Origin: Spirochaetaceae bacterium
GTDB taxonomy: Bacteria; Spirochaetota; Spirochaetia; Treponematales; Treponemataceae
DNA: 52,641 bases
Direction of reading: 5' to 3'
Assembly: GCA_017453745.1 (NCBI GenBank)
Contig: JAFTEH010000003.1
Location: 1 to 52,641 of the forward strand
Shown here: positions 8,229-15,989 of the stretch, one piece after another
How the letters are laid out: each line of letters begins with the position of its first letter
Position numbering within the stretch: the first letter of the stretch is position 1
Notes under the pieces: generated by a model
What the model saw: the letters and a program-made list of their open reading frames with translations, nothing else
Database searches by the model: none
What the model was told of the DNA's origin: nothing
Position numbers and translations under genes: made by a program

Positions 8229-9035
8229 TTATTTATCGAGCAAAAAACTTGACACAACTTTAAAAAAATCTTTTGCTTCTTCGTAAAGGCCGTGTCCAAA
8301 TCCTTCGTACACTAATAGTTCAGCACCAACAATCTTTTCGGCAATTTCCTTTGAAGCTTCACCCGTTACAATTTTATCTTCACTTCCCCCAATAACAAGA
8401 GTCGGACACTGTATCTCGCTCAGCCGCTCATAAGTGTTATGAGTAATGCACGAGTTTGCTTGTATAATAAATCTGTCAAGGCTTTTAGGTTTGCCTAAGT
8501 TGGAAATGATGTTATAGATATGTTTTGAGGACTTAAGTTTTTGTAGCGTGTATGAAAGTTCCGCTGTGCTTAGCATAATGCTTTTGTAATCGTCTCGCTC
8601 TGCCATTTCCAACCACCTACTAATGACAGAATTAACCGTTGGATTTGGTTGACTTAATGTTACAACGAGAACTAATTTTACTACCAGGTCAGGATATTTC
8701 AGTGTAAGATGTTGGGCAATCATTCCGCCTTGTGAAACACCAACGATAAACGCCTTGTTAATGCCAACTGATTTTATCGACTTGTATAAACTTTCCGCCA
8801 TATCTTCTGTAGAAGTTTTTGGTTTAAGATTTACAGGTCTACTAAAAACATATACCGTAAAGTCCTTTGTCAAGTTTCGATACAACAATGCAAAAGGAAG
8901 TGCCATACCCTTAACCGTTTTAAGCCCATCTCCAACACCATGAATCATAACAAGATTATGCTTTCCTTTGCCAAAGCGGATATAGTCTGTAACTTCCCCA
9001 TTTACATTTGTCTGTCCGTTAATTGCATGAAACAT
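8229..9035 (-). CDS. Alpha/beta hydrolase
   Basis: A 268-residue alpha/beta-hydrolase fold protein. Visible catalytic parts are the oxyanion segment VMIHGVGDG, the nucleophile elbow GVSQGG, the acid in GGSEDKIV and the histidine in EGFGHGLYEE, all in the correct order and spacing. Substrate unknown; esterase, lactonase or C-C hydrolase activity are all possible. GAGG six bases before ATG 9033-9035 fixes the start; the 15-codon longer frame lacks a site. An unusual 20-bp perfect palindrome (9087-9106) lies about 50 bases upstream, between this gene and the end of the GmrSD gene, and may be its operator. Confidence 0.85.
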   Translation of the reverse strand: MFHAINGQTNVNGEVTDYIRFGKGKHNLVMIHGVGDGLKTVKGMALPFALLYRNLTKDFTVYVFSRPVNLKPKTSTEDMAESLYKSIKSVGINKAFIVGVSQGGMIAQHLTLKYPDLVVKLVLVVTLSQPNPTVNSVISRWLEMAERDDYKSIMLSTAELSYTLQKLKSSKHIYNIISNLGKPKSLDRFIIQANSCITHNTYERLSEIQCPTLVIGGSEDKIVTGEASKEIAEKIVGAELLVYEGFGHGLYEEAKDFFKVVSSFLLDK

Positions 9036-9086
9036 TATTAACCTCTTTTGAAACTCTATATTTTTAGGCGATTCCATCAATCACCT

Positions 9087-9106
9087 AAATGTAGTATACT
9101 ACATTT
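9087..9106. promoter_or_regulatory. 20-bp perfect palindrome, probable operator
   Basis: AAATGTAGTATACTACATTT reads the same on both strands. The same 20 bases recur at 23089-23108, and related TACTACA half-sites occur at 28225-28246. It sits upstream of the alpha/beta hydrolase gene and directly behind the GmrSD gene. A homodimeric repressor is the likely ligand; I cannot name it. Confidence 0.65.
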
Positions 9107-9118
9107 TTTCTAGCAGCC

Positions 9119-10789
9119 TTAGATTTTCCAAATACCTTTTGCCTTACTTGCCATGTTTTTTTGCCGTTGTTCTATATGTCTTTCTGTCCATTCTTCTGAA
9201 TCAGAATTTCCAATCGCGCATGTCATGGGAACAGTCGATTTTTTGTATATAGCTTTTTTTTCTGAAAAAGAAATATTACCTAAGTCTCTATTCTTGACAG
9301 CCTCTAAAAGAGTCATATTTCCTAATCTGTAGTGAAACTGTTGAATTTTCACATCGTCCCATTGCCATGTATCATTCGGATTGTCAGGCAAAATATGCTC
9401 CAATGTACTATTCGTAATGTCAACGGATGCTCCCGATTCAAATTTTTCTATTTTTGCTAAAATATATTTTGCAATCTGATTATTGCGTGAACTATAAATA
9501 AATTCTTTGTATGTAAATGTCTGCTCAAATTCTTCATCTGAAATATAAATTCCAACTTTTATATCTTCAATTTTGTATGACTTTGTTTTATTTATATCTA
9601 ATGTAAGTTTATTGTACGCACTTTCTAGCTCATTTGGATTTTTTCCACAAATAACATTATATCTAAATGAAATAACCACTATTTTAGCAAGCAAAGATGA
9701 AAACTCTTTTTCTGAAAGATTTGAATATGCAGACATTAGTAATGGTAGTGGCTGAATAACATTAAACAATTTTAACAAACCAATATTCTCTGAAATATCC
9801 TGATGGTTTCTCCACATTTCATCATCGGGGCTTCGTAATGCCATAAAAATATCAGCTTTTTTTCTCATATCGCGTAATAAGGCAAAGGCTTTTTCAGGTG
9901 TTTTTATTTCGTTACGAATTGTCTTATATAATTGATTTTTGCGTACTGTTTTATGTGTACTGTTCCAGTAAAAGCGTAAGTACTCTGAAATCTGAAACTC
10001 TTTTAATATATCAGCAATCTCTGCCCATATATGTTCAAGTTCATCCAACCTTATGTGATGCAAGCCATGTGTGTTTGCAACGGAAAAAATATAGTTTTTT
10101 AATAAATCAGATGAAGAAAGCTGAACACCACGAGCATTCAGTGTTTCAAAAACCTTAAAGGCATTCAATTCATCCGTAACTGTAATTACGGTAAAAAAGA
10201 TATTATTAACAAGTTTGTCAATAAAAAGAATAAGGGTTTCTGCCGTTTTATATTTTGATTCTACATATACTTTAAATGTTTCAAATGCAGATTTCAGCAA
10301 TTTTTCTGATATCTTCAATCCACGCTTTGGCATTTCTTGAAGACTTGAAAGATATGTCCGATAAAAATGATCGTTGTTTCTATTCAATACCAATTTATTG
10401 ACAGATGTCAATGTCAGCATATCCATGTTACCAATATATGTTGAATGAATATTTGCTGCTCTCTTTTGATTATCATTTTGCTCTTTTTCAGTACCTGGAA
10501 GTTTTCTTAATGTATCTACAACCGCCAAAATCAAAATACAGATAGTTGTTAATCTCTGTTGACCATCTATAATTTGATAATTTCTATCATCAATTGTTTG
10601 AAGAACTAAATAGCCCATATAATGTGAATCATTCTCTTCAATCATTTGCATCAAATCATACCAAAAATCAGACCATTGTTCTTTATCCCAAGCATAATCC
10701 CTTTGATATTTTGGAACTTCATAGTGAAGCCCATTTCCCATAAGGCGACTGAATGTATCATTAGAAGTATTCTTTATTCCTTGAATCAT
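9119..10789 (-). CDS. GmrSD-type restriction protein (DUF262-DUF1524 fusion)
   Basis: A 556-residue single-chain protein of the type IV, modification-dependent restriction family. The N-terminal DUF262 (GmrS-like) domain shows VPKYQRDYAW at 25-34 and the nucleotide-binding IDGQQRLTT at 74-82; the C-terminal DUF1524 (GmrD-like) nuclease domain shows LEHILP from 463, RLGNMTLLE and the later Asn, the His-Asn arrangement of an HNH-like nuclease. Such enzymes use NTP hydrolysis and cut phage DNA carrying modified cytosines, though other targets are known for relatives. It appears as a single gene, without partner genes of the BREX or Ssp kind. Composition is AT-rich like the host background. Confidence 0.9.
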   Translation of the reverse strand: MIQGIKNTSNDTFSRLMGNGLHYEVPKYQRDYAWDKEQWSDFWYDLMQMIEENDSHYMGYLVLQTIDDRNYQIIDGQQRLTTICILILAVVDTLRKLPGTEKEQNDNQKRAANIHSTYIGNMDMLTLTSVNKLVLNRNNDHFYRTYLSSLQEMPKRGLKISEKLLKSAFETFKVYVESKYKTAETLILFIDKLVNNIFFTVITVTDELNAFKVFETLNARGVQLSSSDLLKNYIFSVANTHGLHHIRLDELEHIWAEIADILKEFQISEYLRFYWNSTHKTVRKNQLYKTIRNEIKTPEKAFALLRDMRKKADIFMALRSPDDEMWRNHQDISENIGLLKLFNVIQPLPLLMSAYSNLSEKEFSSLLAKIVVISFRYNVICGKNPNELESAYNKLTLDINKTKSYKIEDIKVGIYISDEEFEQTFTYKEFIYSSRNNQIAKYILAKIEKFESGASVDITNSTLEHILPDNPNDTWQWDDVKIQQFHYRLGNMTLLEAVKNRDLGNISFSEKKAIYKKSTVPMTCAIGNSDSEEWTERHIEQRQKNMASKAKGIWKI

Positions 10790-10958
10790 ATAGAACTAAC
10801 CTTCCCTCTTTTGCTTAAAATTTTTTCTTCAAACACACAAACTCATTATTTTTTTCAAGTGGCTCAACTATAAAAAGTATACCCTAAACTTTTACAAAAA
10901 TCAAGTTGATGTACGAGGGCATTTTTCCATTGAATATTTTTTTCGTAGCAAACATGTG

Positions 10959-11390
10959 TCAACCCTCGTTACACTGTTCTTCAGCAAGAGAAGCTCTTTC
11001 GTCAAGTGGACTTCTCCTTGTACCAAAAACTTGATTACTGATGATCAAATCCATTTTCTCATTTTCAAAATAAGTAGTCGCATATCTCGCTCTAAAATTT
11101 CAACATTATCATAGTTTTTGAAAACATCTTCAAATATTTTTATATACATTTTATCCTCAAAGGTAAGTATAAAATCCTTATCCTGATGTTTGTCAACAAT
11201 CGATTTAATAAAAGGTGTAAAGTTTACCGCATCATCAATGGGTATTTTTCTTACTTTCTTAAGTTATGTGTTTTTCCTAAGAAATATATCAAAAACTTTG
11301 CTTGCTTTGGCAGTAAAAATACAAACTATTACAAAAAATCACATAAAAATCGTGCATTGTATCATTTTCTTCAACGATGAGGTCTATCAT
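10959..11390 (-). pseudogene. Decayed gene of unknown family
   Basis: Two minus-strand coding stretches can be read: an ATG at 11388-11390 followed by MIDLIVEENDTMHDFY, and, further on, IDDAVNFTPFIKSIVDKHQD, DFILTFEDKMYIKIFEDV and KNYDNVEILERDM. The frame then shifts near 11090 and continues as TTYFENEKMDLIISNQVFGT to a stop at 10959. The second half vaguely resembles the C-terminal region of Mga/PRD-type regulators, but I cannot confirm that. The rest of 10790-11451 shows nothing I can support. Confidence 0.4.
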
Positions 11391-11451
11391 TCCTATCGGT
11401 AGGGGCTTGCAATGATGGCGGGAAAGGAGTGGAAATTATACCAAAGAGTCT

Positions 11452-13089
11452 TCACCCTTTAAGTTCAATCGTGTGAGTAAAAAATGCATCGTCAGTTGGT
11501 GTGTGGGAAATTTCAAAATAAATACAATTCGGATTTTCGCTTAACGCTTTTTCACGCAAAGACTCAAAAAGCAAAATGGAATTATAATCTAATCCAGAAC
11601 TTATTTCATCAACAATAACAATATCGGCTTCTTTGATTTTTTCAAAAAGTTTAATTGCCAAAAGTTTTTTTCGCATACCACCCGATAATTTTTTTGCATT
11701 ATCAGTTAGTTGCATTCCGGTAGAACTTTCAGTAAGATCTTGGTGAAAATTCCACAAATCAAGTTTTTCTTTTAAACTATCTTTTGAAAAGGCAATCCCC
11801 AATGCGTTAAAATAATCTAAAATACTTTCATTTAAAAAAGGTTCATCTTGATTTACATAGACTATTTTTTGTTTTAAGAATGTGCGATCGTAAGATTGCA
11901 TTGGTACACCATTTATCTTTATTGTGCCATGTGTTGGCTTTATTAAACATGACAATAATTTTGCTAATGTGCTTTTTCCGCTTCCGTTTTTGCCAACAAT
12001 TCTAACACGGTCTCCACAATGAAATGAAAAATTAATTGACTTTAAGACATTGTTTTCAGTTACTAATGTATCACGATAAGCAAACGAAAGTTTGTCAAGT
12101 AAAAGACTTTGTAATTTGTCGTAACTTTCTTTTCCAAAGTTTTCTTGCGTCATTTTTAAAATTGATTCGACATTTTCAAACGATGGCAACAAAGAATAGC
12201 TTTGCGATATGAGTAATTCCGTATCGCTACTTATCGATAAAATTAATTCTGAAATGAGCGATAAAAAAAGTATATCTCCGATTGTAGCTCCTTGTTTTGA
12301 TAACAACAGAAAGCACACAACGGCAAGAGTAAAAAAAGAACGCAAACCTTGTAAAAAACTTTTTAGAAAAACCTGAATACCATCTGATTTTAAAATAGTA
12401 TTTTGGAAATTTTTCATTAATGTTTTATGCTTATTAGTATGGTAATTACTAAGATCGTGGGTTTTAAAAATTTCGATTTCGTCAACAAAAGAATTTGTAA
12501 ATAAGTTTTGCTGTTTTAATTGTGCATTCACTTTTTGTGATTGTTTTTTTACTATTCGCCTTGACAAAAACGAAACGGCAAATCCTACTACAACAAAAAC
12601 TAAAAACACAACACTCAGCATTTTATGAATTACAAACGCAATAACAAAGCCAACCAATAATACAATTATATTAGAAGTTATTTGCACACTATTTATTGTG
12701 AGTGATGAAAACATTTGAATTACATCAGTGAAAATAATGTTTTTAATTTTTTCACGAGAAAAACTATTGATAGTATCAAGTGGTGCAACTATAAGTTTAT
12801 CAAACAAGTCTCCACGAATACGAGTTAAAAACTGAACACCAGCTATATCTAAAAGTATATACCACAGCGTAGTCAATATGTTTAAAAGCAAAAGAGCCAA
12901 AGCATAAAGAGCTAATAAAATAGCGAGCGAGTATTCAGTGCCTTTTGGTATTGAATCAATTATTATCCGATAAAACACAGGAATTAAAATTTTAAAACCA
13001 CACAGAACAAAAACAAAACTATAAATTAACGCAAAAAGTATTTTATTATGTTTTATACTCTGCTTAAAAAATGAGAAAAATAGTTTCAT
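11452..13089 (-). CDS. ABC exporter half-transporter (permease fused to ATPase)
   Basis: A 545-residue half-transporter that would work as a homodimer in the inner membrane. Residues 1-310 hold the six-helix transmembrane domain; the ATPase domain has Walker A GKNGSGKST, signature LSGGM, Walker B DIVIVDEI with the catalytic Glu, and the H-loop FEISHTP. There is no N-terminal peptidase domain. Relatives export peptides, lipids or drugs. On its upstream side are a promoter at 13407-13435 and about 310 bases of leader holding short ORFs (one of 30 codons at 13308-13400), so export of a small peptide is possible but unproven. Very AT-rich, unlike the enzyme island before it. Confidence 0.85.
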   Translation of the reverse strand: MKLFFSFFKQSIKHNKILFALIYSFVFVLCGFKILIPVFYRIIIDSIPKGTEYSLAILLALYALALLLLNILTTLWYILLDIAGVQFLTRIRGDLFDKLIVAPLDTINSFSREKIKNIIFTDVIQMFSSLTINSVQITSNIIVLLVGFVIAFVIHKMLSVVFLVFVVVGFAVSFLSRRIVKKQSQKVNAQLKQQNLFTNSFVDEIEIFKTHDLSNYHTNKHKTLMKNFQNTILKSDGIQVFLKSFLQGLRSFFTLAVVCFLLLSKQGATIGDILFLSLISELILSISSDTELLISQSYSLLPSFENVESILKMTQENFGKESYDKLQSLLLDKLSFAYRDTLVTENNVLKSINFSFHCGDRVRIVGKNGSGKSTLAKLLSCLIKPTHGTIKINGVPMQSYDRTFLKQKIVYVNQDEPFLNESILDYFNALGIAFSKDSLKEKLDLWNFHQDLTESSTGMQLTDNAKKLSGGMRKKLLAIKLFEKIKEADIVIVDEISSGLDYNSILLFESLREKALSENPNCIYFEISHTPTDDAFFTHTIELKG

Positions 13090-13307
13090 TATTGTTTCAA
13101 TTCCTATTTAGTATTAATTCGATAAAACATACCAACGGACTAGGTAAATTACAAACACTTGTGTATAAACCAGATAAAACTCGGGCAGCCTTTTATTGCG
13201 TAAGTATTTTTCTCATGCAAGTCTTACATTTTCTGTATTTACTGACTCTTTTACATATTCTCTTAATACTTTTTGGATGCCACTACAATTTTTCTATAAA
13301 TTACTAT

Positions 13308-13400
13308 CTATACATGTAAGACTTTTGGAATTTTACCACACGATGTATCAGTAACAAAGTTTTTACGAGATATGAGAATGGTAAAACTCCACATCTTCAT
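13308..13400 (-). CDS. Possible 30-residue peptide upstream of the ABC exporter
   Basis: An ATG at 13398-13400, seven bases after the -10 box of the promoter at 13407-13435, opens a 30-codon ORF beginning MKMWSFTILISRKNF and containing one Cys. It lacks a ribosome site, so it would need leaderless translation. In the next 200 bases the same strand carries further ORF pieces (for example SGIQKVLREYVKESVNTENV, then a TGA and FYLVYTQVFVIYLVRWYV in the same frame), which look like the end of a decayed gene. I list it because of its position before an exporter; confidence is low. Confidence 0.2.
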   Translation of the reverse strand: MKMWSFTILISRKNFVTDTSCGKIPKVLHV

Positions 13401-13406
13401 AATTTC

Positions 13407-13435
13407 ATTATCCACAAATTCAAGAATAAGGTCAA
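13407..13435 (-). promoter_or_regulatory. Probable promoter of the ABC exporter unit
   Basis: On the minus strand TTGACC (13430-13435), 17 bases, then GATAAT (13407-13412). One mismatch in each box. The exporter start codon is about 310 bases downstream. Confidence 0.5.
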
Positions 13436-13612
13436 GTACTTTTTACCGATTTTAAGAAACTTTTTTCAAGATTTCTTTTGGTGTGTCATTTTGTTAAACA
13501 TACACACAGGCTTGACATACTAAGAAAAATGGATACACAGTAAAATATGTAGCCTTGTAAAATCAAGTTCAACTGCATAGTAACATACTTCTCGTAATGG
13601 TAAAAACTTGCC

Positions 13613-13924
13613 ATGGCTTTTGAAGAGTTTTTAGAAGCCATAGAAGAAAATATTGCTTTAGAATAGTATCATCAGACTCCGCCACCTTCTTTTGCACATA
13701 AAAAACTTATGGAACTTTTTAGACTTTACACCTTTATTGATGGAATTCCTGAGGCTATTGCTCGCCATAAAGAAACGAAAGATTTTGTTCAAACTGCGAC
13801 TGTGTATGAAACGCTTTTTTCTTTTTTAAAGACGATGTTACAAAAGGCATTCCTTGCGATGAAAAAATTCGCTTTATTAAGATATGCGTATTATCCCTCA
13901 TATATATATTGCAAGCCAAAGTGA
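13613..13924 (+). pseudogene. Remnant of an ATPase_2/DUF4143-type AAA protein
   Basis: A continuous plus-strand frame begins MAFEEFLEAIEENIALE, meets a TAG at 13664-13666 and continues in frame with FAHKKLMELFRLYTFIDG, IPEAIARHKETKDFVQTATV and YETLF. The order (FEEFL helix, then a GG/DG-x-PEA segment, then a polar helix) is that of the middle of archaeal-type AAA ATPases with a DUF4143 tail. The Walker region and the C-terminus are missing, and the 3' end overlaps the acetyltransferase gene on the other strand. Confidence 0.55.
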
Positions 13925-14409
13925 TGATTACTCGCTTTTTCATTTAGATAATTATATCCTTCATCTGAGACAATCTGAAAACCACATCTTTGATGAACAT
14001 GTAAAGAAGCACTATTTTGTTTACTAACACAGTCACAAAGCAGAAAAGGACCTCTTTTCTTCAAAGAGTCTACAACACCGGATAGAAGCAAAGTTGCATA
14101 TCCTTTCTCTCTTTTGTCAGGTCTAGTTTCAAGTGCCTCAAGATAGTACAGAGCAGTTTGAATCTTGCTTACTCGTAAAGCACTAACCCACATACCATCT
14201 TTTTCCAAAACCCAGTATACAGGTTCATCCAACTTAAAAAATCTCTCCTTAAGATAATCCAAAAAGTTCTCTTCAACCTTCCGAATAGCTTCATTTGTAT
14301 CTCGTATATGAGGATAAAAGTAATCAGTATTTTTATAATTGCTTTCAGAATATATATCCATCAACTTTCTTGCGTCAAGGTCATTATAGTGCGTTATTGG
14401 TATAAGCAT
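13891..14409 (-). CDS. GNAT family N-acetyltransferase
   Basis: A 172-residue GNAT enzyme. The acetyl-CoA loop is RPDKREKGYATLLL and the end of the domain reads SASLHVHQRCGFQIV, both canonical. AGGAG four bases before the ATG fixes the start. Its final codons overlap a decayed ATPase gene on the plus strand. A 12-bp palindrome (TAGTATATACTA, 14431-14442) lies 22 bases upstream and partly matches the palindromes at 9087 and 23089, so this gene may belong to the same regulated set. Acceptor unknown. Confidence 0.85.
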   Translation of the reverse strand: MLIPITHYNDLDARKLMDIYSESNYKNTDYFYPHIRDTNEAIRKVEENFLDYLKERFFKLDEPVYWVLEKDGMWVSALRVSKIQTALYYLEALETRPDKREKGYATLLLSGVVDSLKKRGPFLLCDCVSKQNSASLHVHQRCGFQIVSDEGYNYLNEKASNHHFGLQYIYEG

Positions 14410-14430
14410 GTCTCTCCTAAAACTTGACAG

Positions 14431-14442
14431 TAGTATATACTA
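14431..14442. promoter_or_regulatory. 12-bp palindrome upstream of the GNAT gene
   Basis: TAGTATATACTA is self-complementary and is bordered by a TTGACAG. It resembles the TGTAGTA-TACTACA palindromes elsewhere but with a two-base longer centre and an imperfect right arm. Confidence 0.35.
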
Positions 14443-14719
14443 TCAATACAAATATATTATCAGTTTACTTTGTTCTACAAGTCACTATATATCACAAAAG
14501 TAACACACTGTCAAGTAGCTTCTATTTGATAGAAAGCGTTGTGAAATTTTCCAAAGCTTGAATGATTACAACGGTGAGGAAAGTCTTACTTAAAACTTCA
14601 CACATTCGTAGCCAGTTTCGGATACCCATCGCTTGACATCAATTTTCCAACACGAATATATGGTCCCACTTTTCTGATATTTTCAATAAATTTTTAGGAT
14701 AATAAATTAATTAAAGGTA

Positions 14720-14746
14720 TTGACACTATACCCAAAAAAATATAAT
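14720..14746 (+). promoter_or_regulatory. Promoter of the frameshifted secreted-protein gene
   Basis: TTGACA (14720-14725) and TATAAT (14741-14746) are both perfect but only 15 bases apart, short for sigma70. The transcript leader would be about 85 bases long. The rest of 14443-14719 holds only a short decayed frame on the minus strand (FIENIRKVGPYIRVGKLMSS). Confidence 0.55.
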
Positions 14747-14800
14747 CTGAGTAAGCATTAGATTGTTGCCATTCTAATGTTTTATACACTATTTTATTAA

Positions 14801-14834
14801 GGAGCACCGTACTAGTAATACGGCTCCGAAGGAG
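14801..14834 (+). promoter_or_regulatory. Leader hairpin that could hide the ribosome site
   Basis: GGAG (14801-14804) and CCGTA (14807-14811) pair with TACGG (14819-14823) and CTCC (14824-14827). The same CTCC can instead pair with the Shine-Dalgarno GGAG (14831-14834) across a GAA loop. The two structures exclude each other, the layout of a translational switch. It may be chance, since short GGAG/CTCC pairs are common. Confidence 0.45.
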
Positions 14835-14840
14835 TTTTTT

Positions 14841-15457
14841 ATGAAAAAAATGATAACGGTACTCTTATTGTTTATGATGGTGCATAGTGCTTACGCATTA
14901 GGGCAAAAAGAAGTAAAGCGGATGACCCAAAGGAATTGCGTCTTACCTGTATTCAAACTGTTTTAAATGGAATCGAACATCCAGATGACTTTTTTATTGG
15001 AACGAGTTTTGAAAAAATAAAACCGACGCAGGTTTTAAATGGTAAGGATATTTATAACCACAGTGATGCCTTGTCAGAAATGGACCTTGACGAAAAGTTC
15101 CCATATATTCACCCTAATAGTGAATTAGCCTTAGTGAGTGTATACCTTGTGAGTAAAAAAGAAGGAAAGTACAATCTTTTTTTTAACTGCGATAATCATG
15201 CCTATGCTGAAAATCCGAAGACAGTTGGTGCGACTAGTTTTACTGTTGGCGATGCGCTTGAAACTTTTGCAAACAATGTGGCTAGCCAAAAAAAACTTTC
15301 TGATATTCAGAATGTAAAAATGAGGCAGGCCTTTACTGTTAGTGAGTTTAACGCTTTATCCAAAGAGATAATTCAAGAAACTGCTGACTATATAGAAACC
15401 ATTTGTTTAGTCAATGGCAATTATCTATACCTCGTCTTTAGAAAAATATACGCATAG
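14841..15457 (+). pseudogene. Secreted protein gene with one frameshift
   Basis: The ATG at 14841 follows AAGGAG by six bases and encodes a good signal peptide (MKKMITVLLLFMMVHSAYA), then GQKE. The frame is lost near 14905-14912; reading the second frame from there gives KADDPKELRLTCIQTVLNG and a long open stretch to the TAG... stop at 15457, including VYLVSKKEGKYNLFFNCDNH and KLSDIQNVKMRQAFTVSEFN. One missing base (for example a G in GAAGTAAAGCGG) explains the break. The joined product would be about 205 residues, periplasmic, of unknown family. Intact promoter and ribosome site suggest a recent lesion or a sequencing error. Confidence 0.7.
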
Positions 15458-15458
15458 C

Positions 15459-15493
15459 AAAAAATGGCTACTTCTTTATCGTGAAGTAGCCAT
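15459..15493 (-). terminator. Rho-independent terminator
   Basis: An 11-bp perfect stem (15464-15474 with 15483-15493, ATGGCTACTTC and its complement) has an 8-base loop; on the minus strand it is followed by a T run. It would end transcripts from the two-component/ABC operon. On the plus strand it follows the secreted-protein gene directly but lacks a T tail. Confidence 0.75.
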
Positions 15494-15623
15494 GCATCAC
15501 AGCTACTATGATGTAAAAAACCGCTAATTATTATAATCAACTTTAAGCCAGATCAGTTTTAGTTCTACTGAGTAAAAGTAGCTGGTGACGATTCCACATG
15601 CGAGAACTATCTTGCCTGTAGAA

Positions 15624-15989
15624 TTAACTAGATTTCCTAAATGTCAACACGCCAGCACAATAAGAAACTTGACTAAATGAAAGTTTCGGAAATGTTTTCT
15701 TTAATTGATATATGACAACATAGATTTCTTCATCGTCCCAATCAGTACCTGCCTTGTTTCAGCATTGCTCTAACTGTGCTCGATTTTCAAAAGCAGCATC
15801 ACCTATTAAAATAAGTCCATCACTTTTAATGTGATTAAGGAGTTCTTTAATAAAGCCAATTTTTTGCTCGTCTGTCAAGTGATGGAAAGCGTATGACGAA
15901 ACGATAAAGTCATACTCGTGCTGTCGTAATGGCTCGACTAGCCCTTGCGAAAAGTCCCCCCTGATACGAATGATTTTCTTTATTGTCAA
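15624..15989 (-). pseudogene. Truncated SAM methyltransferase (YrrT-like) with an in-frame TGA
   Basis: The minus strand encodes the C-terminal half of a small class I methyltransferase: DFSQGLVEPL, YDFIVSSYAFHHLTDEQK, DGLILIGDAAFENRAQLEQC, then TGA (15759-15761), then in the same frame NKAGTDWDDEEIYVV to a TAA at 15624-15626. The pattern matches the YrrT-type family, whose normal length is about 210 residues. The N-terminal SAM loop is absent; the frame instead begins at a TTG that overlaps the sensor kinase stop. Both truncation and nonsense codon mark it as dead. Confidence 0.7.

Noticed and set aside
1664-9035. Integron cassette array
   Set aside because: The row of small one-gene units in one direction suggested cassettes, but I found no paired RYYYAAC/GTTRRRY sites or attC-like imperfect palindromes between genes, and no integrase.
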